Under the pieces are notes generated by a model that searched no databases, was not told the DNA's origin, and saw only the letters and a list, made by a program, of their open reading frames with translations. From Enchytraeus crypticus (Eukaryota; Annelida; Clitellata; Enchytraeida; Enchytraeidae): a DNA stretch of 64,000 bases. A program made the translations under genes and the position numbers. This document shows positions 27,933-41,778 of this stretch, in pieces (within the stretch, counting starts at the first letter, position 1; each line of letters begins with the position of its first letter). The stretch lies in contig CAJHZI010000778.1 of NCBI GenBank assembly GCA_905160935.1, forward strand, positions 242,501 through 306,500. The letters run 5' to 3'.

Positions 27933-30900
27933 CTGTGTACAATCAAAGACAAATCAATCACTCATCCGTCCAATCACTGAATCAACAATGACGTGTCAAT
28001 TATTAAATTAATCAATCATCATCATCTTCCCTGGTTATCTTCCCTGGTTTTCCTGGTTCTTCCCTGGTTGATTGTCCCACTGTGGACAATCAACGACAAA
28101 TCAATCACTCATCCATCTAATAACCGAATCAACTACTGTGAGTCAATTATTATATCAATCAATTAGAGCAAGTTAATAAATCATTAAATCAATGACGCTA
28201 AGTTAATCAATCATTAAATCAATGACGCTAAGTTAATCAATCATTAAATCAATGACGCTAAGTAAATTAATTAATGTAAGTTAATCAATCGTTAAATAAA
28301 TTAATGTAAGTTAATCATTTTGACACTGGTTTAATACAACCGCGACACTAGTTTGTCACTGTTGTATTAATTTGATGCCTTTGGGGAAATAAAGTATGAC
28401 AAAATAGAACGAAGGCAACAAGTACGACATGAGAGCTGATTAAGACAGAGCAGACGTACAGAGCTGCTGATGATGAGGTTCTCATAGGGATGCCACGAGA
28501 CGTCTCTGACACACTGCTTGTGTCCATCCAGCTTAGTCACTATCTTACCAGTCAACACATCGAACACTGCAATAACAACAACAATTAGAGTGCTACTGTC
28601 GTCCATGACAACATTCAGCTTAGTCACTATCTTACCAGTCAACACGTCGAACACTGTAACAACAACAACAGTTAGAGTGCTACAGTGGTCCAGGACAACA
28701 TCGAGCTTAGTCACAATCTTACCAGTCAACACGTTGAACACTGCAAAGCATCGCTTATCAAATCTTAATAACAATGGTAGTGTAGTCGATGAATATGAAA
28801 GGAAGACCATTATGCAAGCAACTAATAACTAATGTTATGAATAATGTAATAATCACGTTAGAGGAACAAAGATTGTTCCTCTAACGTTTGAAGAAAAAGA
28901 ACCTAACGATGGAAAATAGAAATCAGTATGACGTCTCCAATGAACAATGAAAAGAACGTTAAACCATTTGTGACTGGTATAGACTGTTGTAGGTATCTGG
29001 AGGAGATAACGTTTGAAGTTTAGTGGCGTTTAATTGAATGCATCATATCAAGGCATCCCTCTCCATAACATAAGTTATAAAATTATATACAATGACTAAA
29101 AGCTGGTAAAAGCTAAGGATGCAAATAGACTTTCTCCACTCCTCTCTGCCCCATACCATATCGTAACATCAGTCAATTACTATTCTTCCATTCGTCTTGG
29201 AAATTTTGTAGCAATTTCTGGAGCCTAGGCGCTCAGCAACCGAACGATCTTTCTGAAGTTGGTTTGGATCTTAGTGCTTTAGTCGCCTTTACCACACGTG
29301 CAGTCACCCGTTGGTCTATTCTTCAAACTACCCTGACGCAACACGAGGAACTTAAAGCAGACTAGAATGAATAAAAATAAATAATAAATAAATAGTAATA
29401 GTAAATAATTAATAAATAAAGTAGAATAGTAATAATAAATAATAAATAAATAAACTAGAATAGTAATAATAAATAATAAATAAATAAACTAGAAAAGTTA
29501 GAATAGAGTGAGATGAGAGTTCTGCCTCACCGACAACGACCCCCGAGGCACAGCCGGTGTAGATGTAGCGCTGACCAGTGGAGTGACTGGGGGAGAAACG
29601 ACACCTTACAAGGGTATTTAGGACACAGTGACCTCGATATGTCATCAACGAACTGTCGCCTTCTATCTTCTTCTTCTGTACCATTACTGTAAATCAGAGT
29701 TAGAAACAATCTTCATTTAATATATTGCCAAAAAGGCTAAAGCTAAGTTAACGTCAGTTTCCTGATAAGTAGCATGTCATGGGCGAGTAGAGAGCACTAG
29801 AATTGAATCTTGAACCTGTTGATCTGCTGTCGAACAATATGCCAACTAGAAACCAGCTCAGTCGAAATATAAAATCTAACAATACTTTGAGTATGAAATA
29901 TATTCCTTGAATCTGCCACTTGAAAGAAGCTGGTAAAGCTAATGTTAACGTCAGTTTCCTCACTCGAAAGCGATGTCAGACGGGCGAGCCCAGGATTTGA
30001 ACCCCCTCACATACTGATCCGCGGTCGAGTATCTTACCGACATCGCCACTGGCTAAAGCCTCTGGAGCTGTCGCAAGAAATTCGACCGCGAATGAAATGA
30101 ACATTGGATGCTGGTACTATAGGGTAAGTCAGTAAAGTTTAGAAGTAAGAGATAGTGGTTTTAGTAGTAGTAGTAGAAGTTGACAAACTTTTTCTAGGCA
30201 CTTGCTGCCACCTGTAGTCCCAGTTCTGTCTTGCCACAGCTCTTTTAGTAGCCTACATTAATAATAATAATAAAGGTTTAACGTCCGCTTCCTCATCCTA
30301 GGATGATGTCAGAGACTTAGTACGTCCCTGACAGTACATTAGACAGTACAGCAAGAGTTCATAGCATAATAGTACAGCAGTGTTTATAGCATATTAGTAC
30401 AGCAAGAGTTCATAGCATAATAGTACAGCAAGAGTTCATAGCATAATAGTACAGCAAGAGTTCATTGCATAATAGTACATCAAGAGTTCATAGCATAATA
30501 GTACAGCAAGAGTTCATAGCATAATAGTACAGCAAGAGTTCATAGCATAATAGTACAGCAAGAGTTCATAACATAATAGTAGATCAAGAGTTCATAACAT
30601 AATAGTACATCAAGAGTTCATAGCATAATAGTACAGCAGAGTTCTAGCAGTACATAACTTAACGAGACACAAAATTATTCCACCAGATTACAACATAAAT
30701 AACTGTTACATTGTGATATAACTTCAGCCTATAACAGAGAAAGTATTTAGAGCAGCTAAAACGATTAACCATTACATTTACCGTATAATGACCATTGAGA
30801 ATAATTATAACAATAAAATCCACTGCAACTTAGGTTAAGAATATCGGTGAAGCCTTAGCTATAAGAATCTAGAGTCACATTACTGAAATTTTCAGAGTAT

Positions 30901-33027
30901 AATCATCACAATTAACCCTGACTAAGAAAGCAGACTTTATATCTTCCATATATCATATTATAACGACGTCCCTGACATTATCCTTGTATGTGGAAACGGA
31001 CGTTGAACCTTTATTATTATTATTATTTATTACATTTAATACTCATAGCAATATACTGCACTAACGTTTATTGTACTGCAATGCACTGATTTGTATTAAC
31101 TTTTTAGTAATCTTAAAAGTAAACGATACAAACATCTTGCACTTCTTTAGACGATAGTCTGCGTATGTCCCACAGTTTTATCGATTGGTCCTTGCAGTTA
31201 GAGATCAGGTATCTACCGTCCAACTGAATGTTAAAACAAAATAATCATCATTAATAAATATCATTCATTTAAAATCAAAATCAACCAAATAATATTACCT
31301 AATTGATAGTTGTCTACTCTAGATTTTAATGTATTATTCTATTTAATAATTATAATTATAATAATAATTTAACAATAATTAATAATAAGTTTAATAATAA
31401 TTTTTTATAATATTTTTTTATTTAGTAATTTATAGATTTAATTTTGATATTTTATTTTTTAATATATCCTTTAATATTCTTTTTCATAAAATTACTGTTC
31501 TACATTTCATGTAATTAATACTTTAATTTTAATATAATATAATTATTATTTCTATCAATATAGTCACTGTATATCTGCATATGATTCTTATACATGTATG
31601 TTGAGATTAAAAATAAATAAAAACTATAAATAAATAAAAAAATTAAAACTATAAATAAATAATACTGGGCAGGGGAATGACGCCTCTGCCCAGGAAATGT
31701 TAGTCGAAGCTGAGGAAGGCATAGTGGGCCCACCTCGTCATAAGCAAAATCCCCCAAGAATAATGGTAGATCAAAAGAAATGCTATAGATGATTTAAAGA
31801 TTCACTCGTATGTGGACACGAAGAAGAAAACGGAAGATAGAGAAGAGTGGAGGCGTTAGATACCATGGACCTGGAGAAGTTTATTAGAACCAAAGTAAAA
31901 AAATATAAAAGAAATCACAGTACACAGAAACATCATGCAAACATCATATCATCACCATCATCATCATCATCTTCCCTTGAATCCCAGTTTAACCAGGGTC
32001 GGGATACAAATAGACTGCCTCAAATACTCTCTGTCCTATACCACACCACCAGCCAATCCCCTATTTGAGACTTTTCCATTCGTTTAACTTTTTGTAGCAA
32101 TTTCTGGAGCCTAGGAGCTCACCAACCGAATGCCCTTTCTAACGTTGGTATGGATATTAGTGCTTTAGTCGCCTTCTACGACACGTGCAGTCACCGGTTG
32201 GTCAATTCTTCAAACAACCCGGACACAACACAGGGAAATGCAAACGTCATATCAATGAACATAAATGCATCAGACATTTAAATCTCATGAATGATTATTC
32301 AAGTCAAAATCAAACATCTGCCAGTAGGCAGTGCAGTAAGAGGGAAAAATAAATCTAAACAATAAACTGGATGCATAGCTCTACAGCAAATATTTATTTC
32401 GACGAAAGATGTTCTTTTCTAACTAGTATATTTTGTAACAATTATGTTTTTAAACGTTCATATAACTATATGCTTTATTTTATTCGCTGCTTTATACTTT
32501 TCTTTTATCAATTGAACAACCGGTATATGTTAGTGCCGTCACGGCCTTTATTACCGATCACACATATGGTTGAACTTGTGTGCATGCACATATGTTTGTC
32601 AGGTTTGTCTATGATGTGATGAGTAAATTAAATTTAAATTAAATAAATAGTGACAAACCTTAGAATCAATAAAAGTGATGCCGTCGTGATGACCAGCTAG
32701 TGTTCCAACAGGCTGAGGACGTGACTCTCTCAGAGTTCTCCTATCCCATATCTACACGTTCACATAGAATTAATAAAAGTTTATCTATACTCTCGCTTGC
32801 AAGGTTGCTGCATGATTTTATAATGGCTTCTTGCGGTTAGTGCTGTCTACTTTTTGTCTATTCTTCAGTGATCTTGACACCATGGGATACCTTTGTATAC
32901 AGCGATTTATATACCATATATATGTATATATGTATATATATATATATATATATAATGTATATATATAATTTATAATATATAACATATATAAAATAATATA
33001 TATATATATAATATATAATATAAATAA

Positions 33028-33084
<57 letters not shown>

Positions 33085-36000
33085 AACACATACATATATA
33101 CAATTAAATAAAAACCGTCTATAGATAGACAGGTTTCATTCTCAAACTCGACTATATCAGTTATGTTGTTCAACTGTCCGTTACTACTGAAAATTAAACT
33201 AGCATAACTGACTTACATAGGCACAGTGTAAGGTATACATTAAAAACAAAAGTGGTCGATGCATTCATTCAGCGTCAATAACTAGTAATTACTTATAAAA
33301 AATAACGAAACATACTACTATCGTGCAATTATCTCGACACTAATCCAGACTAGATCTAATTCAGCATATTATTAATCCGATAAAATATACGTATATATAA
33401 TAACGTCCCTGACATTGTCGTACTTTATGACGTCCCTGACATTGCCTTATGGCAAGAAACCGGACGTTAAATTCTTATTGATTGATTGATCGCTAATCAG
33501 GAGGCTTAGAGATCAAAACTCACCCAGTTAGCAGACAAAATAGGTAAATGAAAATATTATTAAATAAAATCATTCTAACCTTACACAGCCCATCATCACT
33601 GCCACTGAAGAGGATTTGTGACGTCTCGTCTGCAAACGCCACAGCGTTGACATCATCATCGTGCGCATCTATCTGAGAGACACCAAGTAACAGCAAATAA
33701 GTAGAATATAAATAGTATCATTTAATTAGTAAATTAAACATTAATTTTCGTGAAATGATCAACCATGTTGATATCTATCACTTTTTAATGCCACATGTTT
33801 AAGCCATAAGGCAATTTAGTCCATTGTCCGTATAACCAGTCCAGTGAATGTCTGAGATTTTACTCTCAGATCAGCGCGGCTGGAATTCGAACCCACAAGG
33901 GTTCAATTCACTTCAGGATCTGTCATTTAAAACTTCATGACGTTACTACTACGCTATTAAGACATTTTAAACTAATCATATTATCATCAAATCAGTGAGA
34001 TAAGAAGAATAGCAAGTTGTCAGTGAAATAACTGCATCGCTATATCAGCGAAATGTTTACTGCAATTCAAACAGTATCAATGAACTCAAACAACTTCAGT
34101 TAAGTGCAACAATGCGAACCTACACAACTGCTTTAAATGTAAAGTAGCAACAATAATAGATTAAAAGCGATCAAATACGTCGAATAAAATACATCTAAAA
34201 ATAAAATAAATCAGACAAAATATATCTACATCTAAATCATCATCATCATCTTCTTCCTTTAAATCCCAGTTTAACTAGTGTAGTAGTTATCTACATCTAA
34301 ATACATCAACAAATACATATAAGGTTACAAGAGGTAAGATGCTTGACACTTACTCTAAGGGTACGAGTGTTCAATTCTCTGTCAAACACATAGATACACC
34401 TGTCGTTAGATCTGTAACACAAAACATACAAAAACACTACTGTAAAATATCAGAAACATTAATATTTTAATGTCCCATTCATCGAAGAATGATGTCAGTG
34501 ATGTAATTATAAAATTATAGCCATAGCTGATTTACTGACTGATTGACTGCGCATGGCAAAATATTACATTATGGCAAGATTGAGCTCAATGGTTTATAAA
34601 TTTTATTTTGATAAATTCAGCAAAATTTGCACATTAAATCTGTACTATCTACACATTATCCAAGCTAAATCTGTATTAGCTATGCATTGTCTAATCTAAG
34701 CTTTCATTTTCAGACGGTTCCAGGAGAGCATTCATTTAACAATACCTTTATTAGTTACATGTTACACATTACAACATTATAGCTATCAATTAAAACCGTT
34801 TGATATTCCAAGGTATACCAGTTCGATGAACAATAGGTAAAGAGAGAGAATTGCTTATTTAAACACACTCAAAATATACAGTGACATACACAAACAAGGC
34901 CGTCAAAGAGGTCACAAGTAACCTATCTAGTTGACCACCTCTCGGTCATACAAATTGAAATATAACTAGGCAAACGGAATAAACATGCTACACAAGTAAA
35001 AGAAATAACGGTTGATAAAGTTTGAAATAATAGCAACAGGAATTTAAAAAGAGACTATTGCTTCAGCCAATACATCTGAGCTTCAGAGAATCACTACAGA
35101 AAAATACAGAGAGCTAGCTATAGAGAACAACAACAACAACAGTTTACCCGCCCATGATTTCCTTGTTGTCTTGAGAGAAAGCGGTGGAGAAAATGCAGAA
35201 GCTGTGCTGAGTCTCAGGGTTTAGAAACAGAGACGAGTGGGTCTGATAGTCACCATATATGCTGCATAGATGCACTGTTCAGTCAATCAATCAATAAATA
35301 GATAGATAAATAATTAGATAGATAGATCAATAATAGATAATAATTATCCATAATTATAAATATATAATAAATTAATCAGCAGGATTTAATAGCTGACTGC
35401 ACCACTAAATGTCATGTCAAGGACGATGTCTAAAAAGACTGTAACTACATAAGATTCAATAAATCAGTCAATCGATCAATAAGTCAATATATCAATCAAT
35501 AAATCAGTCAATCGATCAATATATCAATAAATAAATCAATCAGCGAGGATTTATTATCCGGTAGCTAAACTGAAGGTGATGCAATGGACTGTGCAAAGTT
35601 CTTAACATTATAAGGGTATGCGTATTATTCGCCTATCTACCTAGACTCGGTCTAGGGGAAAACTACTTATTAAGAACTACAACACAAGGTAGACAGGAAA
35701 AACAACACTATACTTTTATGTTGCCTATTCGCCCGGCGCTCACAAAGTCACACATACAAACATAGTCACAATACTATAGTATAAAGTGTACTTCGCAATC
35801 TAAATAGTACTTAGCTTAGAAGGGGAGAAAAGGAGTCCAAAGCGCGGGAAGACAACAGCTAACTCAAAAAACCAGAAGACCATGGAGAACCTCTCTCAAG
35901 CACCGACGGGATATGAATAAGAAAGTTAAATCGTTCCGATTTACCAAGTCAACTATTAAGGGACAAAGGTCGTTTTCAAACTAAAGATAAAGCTTCTTGT

Positions 36001-39000
36001 TTAATGGGAGAAAGACACAAGAACAATCGTACTAGATAACAGTACGATTACAATATACTTTAATTAAACAATATAATAAAGATACAGAACAAATAGATAC
36101 TAAATATAACCTAGCACAGAGTGATGTCTATGATCTTGCCCAGGACCGGTATCAGTGGAGACAGAAGTTAAAAGAAGCTGCTCTGGTGTCCACAAAGTGA
36201 CGTCACGCAGAGAAAAGAAGAAGAAGAAAGTTCTTAATAGACTGAAACTATCTGGATTCGAACAATCAATCGATCGATAAATCAATCAGCTAGGATTTAA
36301 TATCCGGTTGTACAACTGATGGCAATGCGTTGAACTTTGCAAAGTTCTTGATAGACTGAAAGTATCAAGAAAATAGATTTTAGCTTACAGATTACTGATA
36401 GTTATAACTATACTAATATTATAGATCACATTACACTCACAGTAGTTTGACCAACTTGAGTAGACTAAGAAATTTCCATCCGGACTGCAATCATATCAAA
36501 CCAGAATAACGTTTAAACCAATAAATATAAAACGATATAAACGAAATATAAATCGATATGAACACAAGAGCCAGGTTTACCTACAGGCTCTAGCCTAAAT
36601 ATTAGTGACAGGTAGGTCATGGTTTAGAACTAGCAACCTACTGATCAGCAGTTAGAAGCTAGAAGCTTTAATTGTAATGCAAATGACTGCTATTAAAATA
36701 TTTCCAATTAAAAAAACAAAATATAGCATGAGATCATACAGATATATAGGGTGTCGCATAAGTTCGTATACCGTTTTCAAATTGCATTAACTCTGGAACT
36801 ACTTAACCGTTTTAAACCAAATTTGGACAGTATGTAGACACGATAAATAAAATATATGGGTACAATTTAATTTGTAATCGTACAAGTAATTAAGTAGAAA
36901 CTGAAATTTTTCTGAATGACGTCACATTTTCGCAAAAACTAATATTTTATAGTATTTCCTTTTTGCTTAATGACAGCGAGTATTCTATCCGGCATAGATT
37001 TGATTAATGTCTGAAGTATTTCCACTTTCACTGATCTCCAAGCTTGTTGTAGACGACGTTTCAGCTGCACAACATTCGTGGGCTCTGGATCGCGGTAGAC
37101 ACTAAACGACAGAATACTCCACAGGTTCTCGATAGGAGAAAGGTCTGGAGAGTTCGGTGGCCAGTCCTTCGGCTTAATGTACGATGGAATGTTGTCTTCC
37201 AACCATCTTGTTGTTTTGGCTGATGTATGACATCTTGCACCATCCTGTTGAAAGATGCCAAGGTCATTGTCATTGAACAGCTTTACTCGAGTAACGTTGC
37301 CGCCGGTTACGATTCTTTGAAACGCTGGCTTGACGAGTTTATCCAGTATGTTTACAATGTAATAATCCGAGTTAAGTCGTGTACCGTTCGGAATGAAGTG
37401 CAGACTCGTTAATCCGTGTGCAGTCATTCCGCCCCAAACCATAACCGAGGGACTGAACTTCATTTGAGCAGCGGGAGGAACATTACTCTCCTGTGATCCC
37501 CACACAGTGTCGTTCTTGGGATTGGGTATGTAAAACACTTTGAAGGGTGACTCGTCAGTAAACAGAACATTTGACCAATCCTGAACAGTCCAATTACGAT
37601 GATCACGCGCAAACTTAATACGTTTCACCTTGTGAGCATCAGTCAACAGTGGAATTTTTTTGCGACGCCAGTTCTTCCACTTCAGGTCATTAACCATGTA
37701 TCTGCGAATTGTGTCCTTAGAAGCACGTTCATTACGAATTTTCAGTTGATTTGAAATACGGCGCAAACTCTGTCCACGTCTGTATTTTGCGGATTGGATG
37801 AGACGCTTGGCTGTATTAGACAGTATCTTCGGACGTCCACTACGTTTCATATCCACTAGTTTTTCGTCAAATTTGCTTCGACCTACCCACTTCGTAACCC
37901 AACACTTACTCCGATTTAACTTTTGTGCAATACATTTATGCGAATATCCTTCTTTAGCCAATACTACTGCCTGTGCACGTAATTGTATTATTTTAATTTT
38001 ATCCATATTATAAATTATACGCGGCCTCATCGAACAATAACATTGACACGTTGATTAGCCTTGACTGCGGTCCTGGACGACAACATCAGGTAATTTCCAG
38101 GCACGCGCTGCATGCAGCCACAGCGTGTCTCTAGCTGCGCCAGTCAGAAAATGGGTCACATTGCGCGACAGCGCCGTGTGACGTCATTTCCAGGTCTAAT
38201 GAAAATAAACTTGCACCAACATCTAATTCACATCTATTATACACGAATACGAAATTTTATGAACATGCGACCTTTACTAGCCGAATTACTGCAATTTGAA
38301 AACGGTATACGAACTTATGCGACACCCTATAAATAAGTACGTTAGATCGACGTAAATGAGCAAAATCTTAAATAAACAATGTTACACCAGTCTGAAAATA
38401 TTAAGAAATAAACATTAAACATAATATATTATGTTATAGCAGCTCTTTGTAGTGTCTGGGTAACTGAAGAAAAGATAAAACTATACGTGTAGTAAGAGGC
38501 GAAAATGCATAAACTGAGGACGCCAACGGGAAATCAACTCAGAAGCCTTATTTTTCCCAAACTATAGGCTATATAAGATACGGGTAAGGCATGGCCTTTT
38601 GAAAGGGATTAACTCGTTGATCTATGGAGTAATTAAATTAACATGCATTATAGTGAAATGATCAACTATGTTGACATCTATTACTTTTTAACAACACATG
38701 TTTAAACCATTAGGCAATTTAGTGCATTTTCCGTATAACCAGTCCAGTGAATGTCCGAGTTTTTACTCTCAGATCAGCGCGGCTGGGATTCGAACCCACA
38801 AGGGTTCAATTCATCTCAGGATCTGTCATTTACATCCGATGTATGGAGTACTCTATATGGAATGTGAAAGAGAACTCATGAGTATGAATATGCACCATAG
38901 ACTTGCCGCTTGGCAAAAACACCATAGAGAGAGATAATTGAAAGTAGAATTAACTTACTATTAAACTTATTTGCTATTATTTACTAATAAATATTATCAC

Positions 39001-41718
39001 TGAGATTTCTACGTAGGATAGTAACGGAAGTGATAAAGAGATATAGAGATAGTAACAGAAGAGATAGAGAGATAGTAAAGGAAGACATAAAGAGATAGTA
39101 ATGGATGAGATAAAGAGATAGAGAGATAGTAACGGATGAGATAAAGAGATAGAGAAATAGTAACGGATGAGATAAAGAGATAGAGAGATAGTAGCGGATG
39201 AGATAAAGAGATAGAGAGATAGTAACGGATGAGATAAAGAGATAGAAAGAATGGAGGAGATAAAGAGGTAGAGAGAACGGAAGAGATAGAGAACCTGAAA
39301 GCAGTGTCTAGCACACTCCAGCCTACGTCCTGAGCCATTATTGCTCTAATCTGCTTGAAGTTGCCATTCGACGTGTCGTATATTCTAATATAGTGATCTG
39401 AAAATACAAATCACAGCAACAACTATAACAAAGTAACAAACTGCATTTTCTTTATAACAAGCGATTATTTCAATGTAGCTATTAAAGTATACAGATATTT
39501 AAACCTGCTGCATGGACTACATTTAAGGAATAGATAGACTATAGGTAGACTACAGTTTTTTGTGTTTATTTTTCGTTTAGTTTCGTTTATTTGCTCATCA
39601 CAGCACAGATTATACAAACAATAGGAACGTGCATACTGTTAGATAAACAAATAACAATACAAAAGAGGCTACCATAAAAGAGCCATAGCTCTGTTCTGTA
39701 ATACCATAATTACTAGCTAAAGCAGAGTCTAACTGAGTCTAAAATACAAGAAATTTCTATTACATTACCAACTACAGTTTAAGCCTCAACAGTTGTTAAA
39801 ACAACGTAATAATCATAATTTGGTATTACGTAAGCTTGATTCATGGATTAATAGCTGCATTTGCTATTTGTTATTAGCTGCATAGTATATATCTCCAGAT
39901 ATAGTATATCTGTATCTGGAGGTATAGATATACTGACACAGATATATATCGACACATAATTAGAGTATAATACAGACCCTGACATGCAGACAGAAAGATA
40001 TCACCCGACTGAGAGTAGGTCCCGCAGAAAGCTTTACTGTGCAGCTTTAGCATTGTCTCTTTCTTGTTCGGCAGGTAACTATAATACAGTTACTATAATA
40101 TATAGTAACTATAAATATTATAGTAACAATAATATATAATATATAATTGCCTTATATATAATTATAATATAATAACCTATTATAATTTAAAAATATATAA
40201 TTGCCTTCTGTAATCCGTACAGAAGTACGGAGGTAGCGATATTATGTTCTAAATTTCACTAATAATAAACAAATAAATAAATCAATAAATAAATCAATAA
40301 ATGTATTAATTTCACTAATAAATTTCACTGAAAATAATTTCACTATTTCAGTTTATTGTTGTGTTATTTTGTAAATTGTAGTGTTTTATATAAATATATA
40401 AATTTATTGGATAATTAATGCTAATTTTGAACAAACATTTTAAAGAGAAAAGAGCAACTCACTGGCTGTTGATAATTCGTTTATCCGACCCAGAGAAGCC
40501 TGACTTGAGCAAACCATGTTCACGCTGTAAATAATTATTTCATATCATTATACGAGATCTATCGCCCAATTTATATCAATGTATCTCTTTCTCTTTCTCA
40601 TAGTGCACTTCCTAAATTTCCTAAATGCACTTCCTCTAAATGAGTGATTTTAATATAATATCCATTAGTAATTATCCTTATTCACAGTATAATTAATTTG
40701 GTAGTTAATTTCACACAAATCAATCGAATTAATCTGAGAGAAATAAAGAAGTTAGATTGACAAAACAAATTAGATTAATTAGACAATGTTGAACAGCACT
40801 AAGTCACAGACCTCATAGAGAAGCCGAGGTATGGAAGGAGAGCATGATGCATTGCTAGCACGAGGATCTGCCATTTGTCCCGTGGCTCTCATTATCTCTG
40901 TCTTAAACTCACTTTGCTGTCGACAATTAAATATACAATATTAATAAAAATAATACTAATAATAATAATAATAGTAATCATAATAATAATAATTATGATA
41001 GTAATAATAACAATAATAATCGCTTCATTTTTTAAATTTTAAATAAATAAAGTCCCTTCAATCTTATCTTTTAGTCCAGAGCCCTATACAGCCAGGGTAA
41101 AAAAATAAAATAAATAATAACAATAATATTGATAATATTAATAATAAAGATTTAACATCCATTTCCTCATACAAGGACGATGATTGGGACATTCCACATC
41201 ACACGTTATTACACATCGATTCATCCAAGCAATCTGAAAAAACATGTGCTGAAGAGACGGAAAGAATCCTAAAAGATCAACAAGTAATAAACATACGAAA
41301 TCATAGTCCGCTATGATAAACATTGCTTTTAATATGATTCATTTAAATCGATCGACTGCTAAGTCGATTATCTATTTAAAGTTACAGAATCAGACTTTTT
41401 AGTCTGTGATTGACTCTATAGCAAATCTGTCAAACGTGACTTCGGTTCAATTCCGAATTGGTTAAGAGTATCCTGCCACTATCTATGATCAACTTAATGT
41501 CAAATTAGAAAATAATGACACCCATGCCGACACAAAATATTTGTTCAATGCCTAATAGTGAATGAATGAATTTATTACATAATTAAATAAGCCAGAAATC
41601 ACTTTTAGTTTGACCAGCTTGTGTAAAATATCTTTCAAAATACACATACTCTAATACTTCATATACAAAGCAACATGGCCAATAAATAACACAAAAATAT
41701 TATTAAATTGGTTTCTAT

Positions 41719-41778
<60 letters not shown>

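Noticed and set aside
30056-30130. Plus-strand exon-like segment ending WYYR and gtaagt
   Set aside because: It looked like the missing NWDYRW exon of DCAF11 in the wrong orientation, but the true exon is on the minus strand at 30189-30252 with correct phases.
31660-31760. Possible U1 or other spliceosomal RNA gene
   Set aside because: Only a vague similarity to the U1 start on the plus strand; the splice-recognition sequence and Sm site could not be found.
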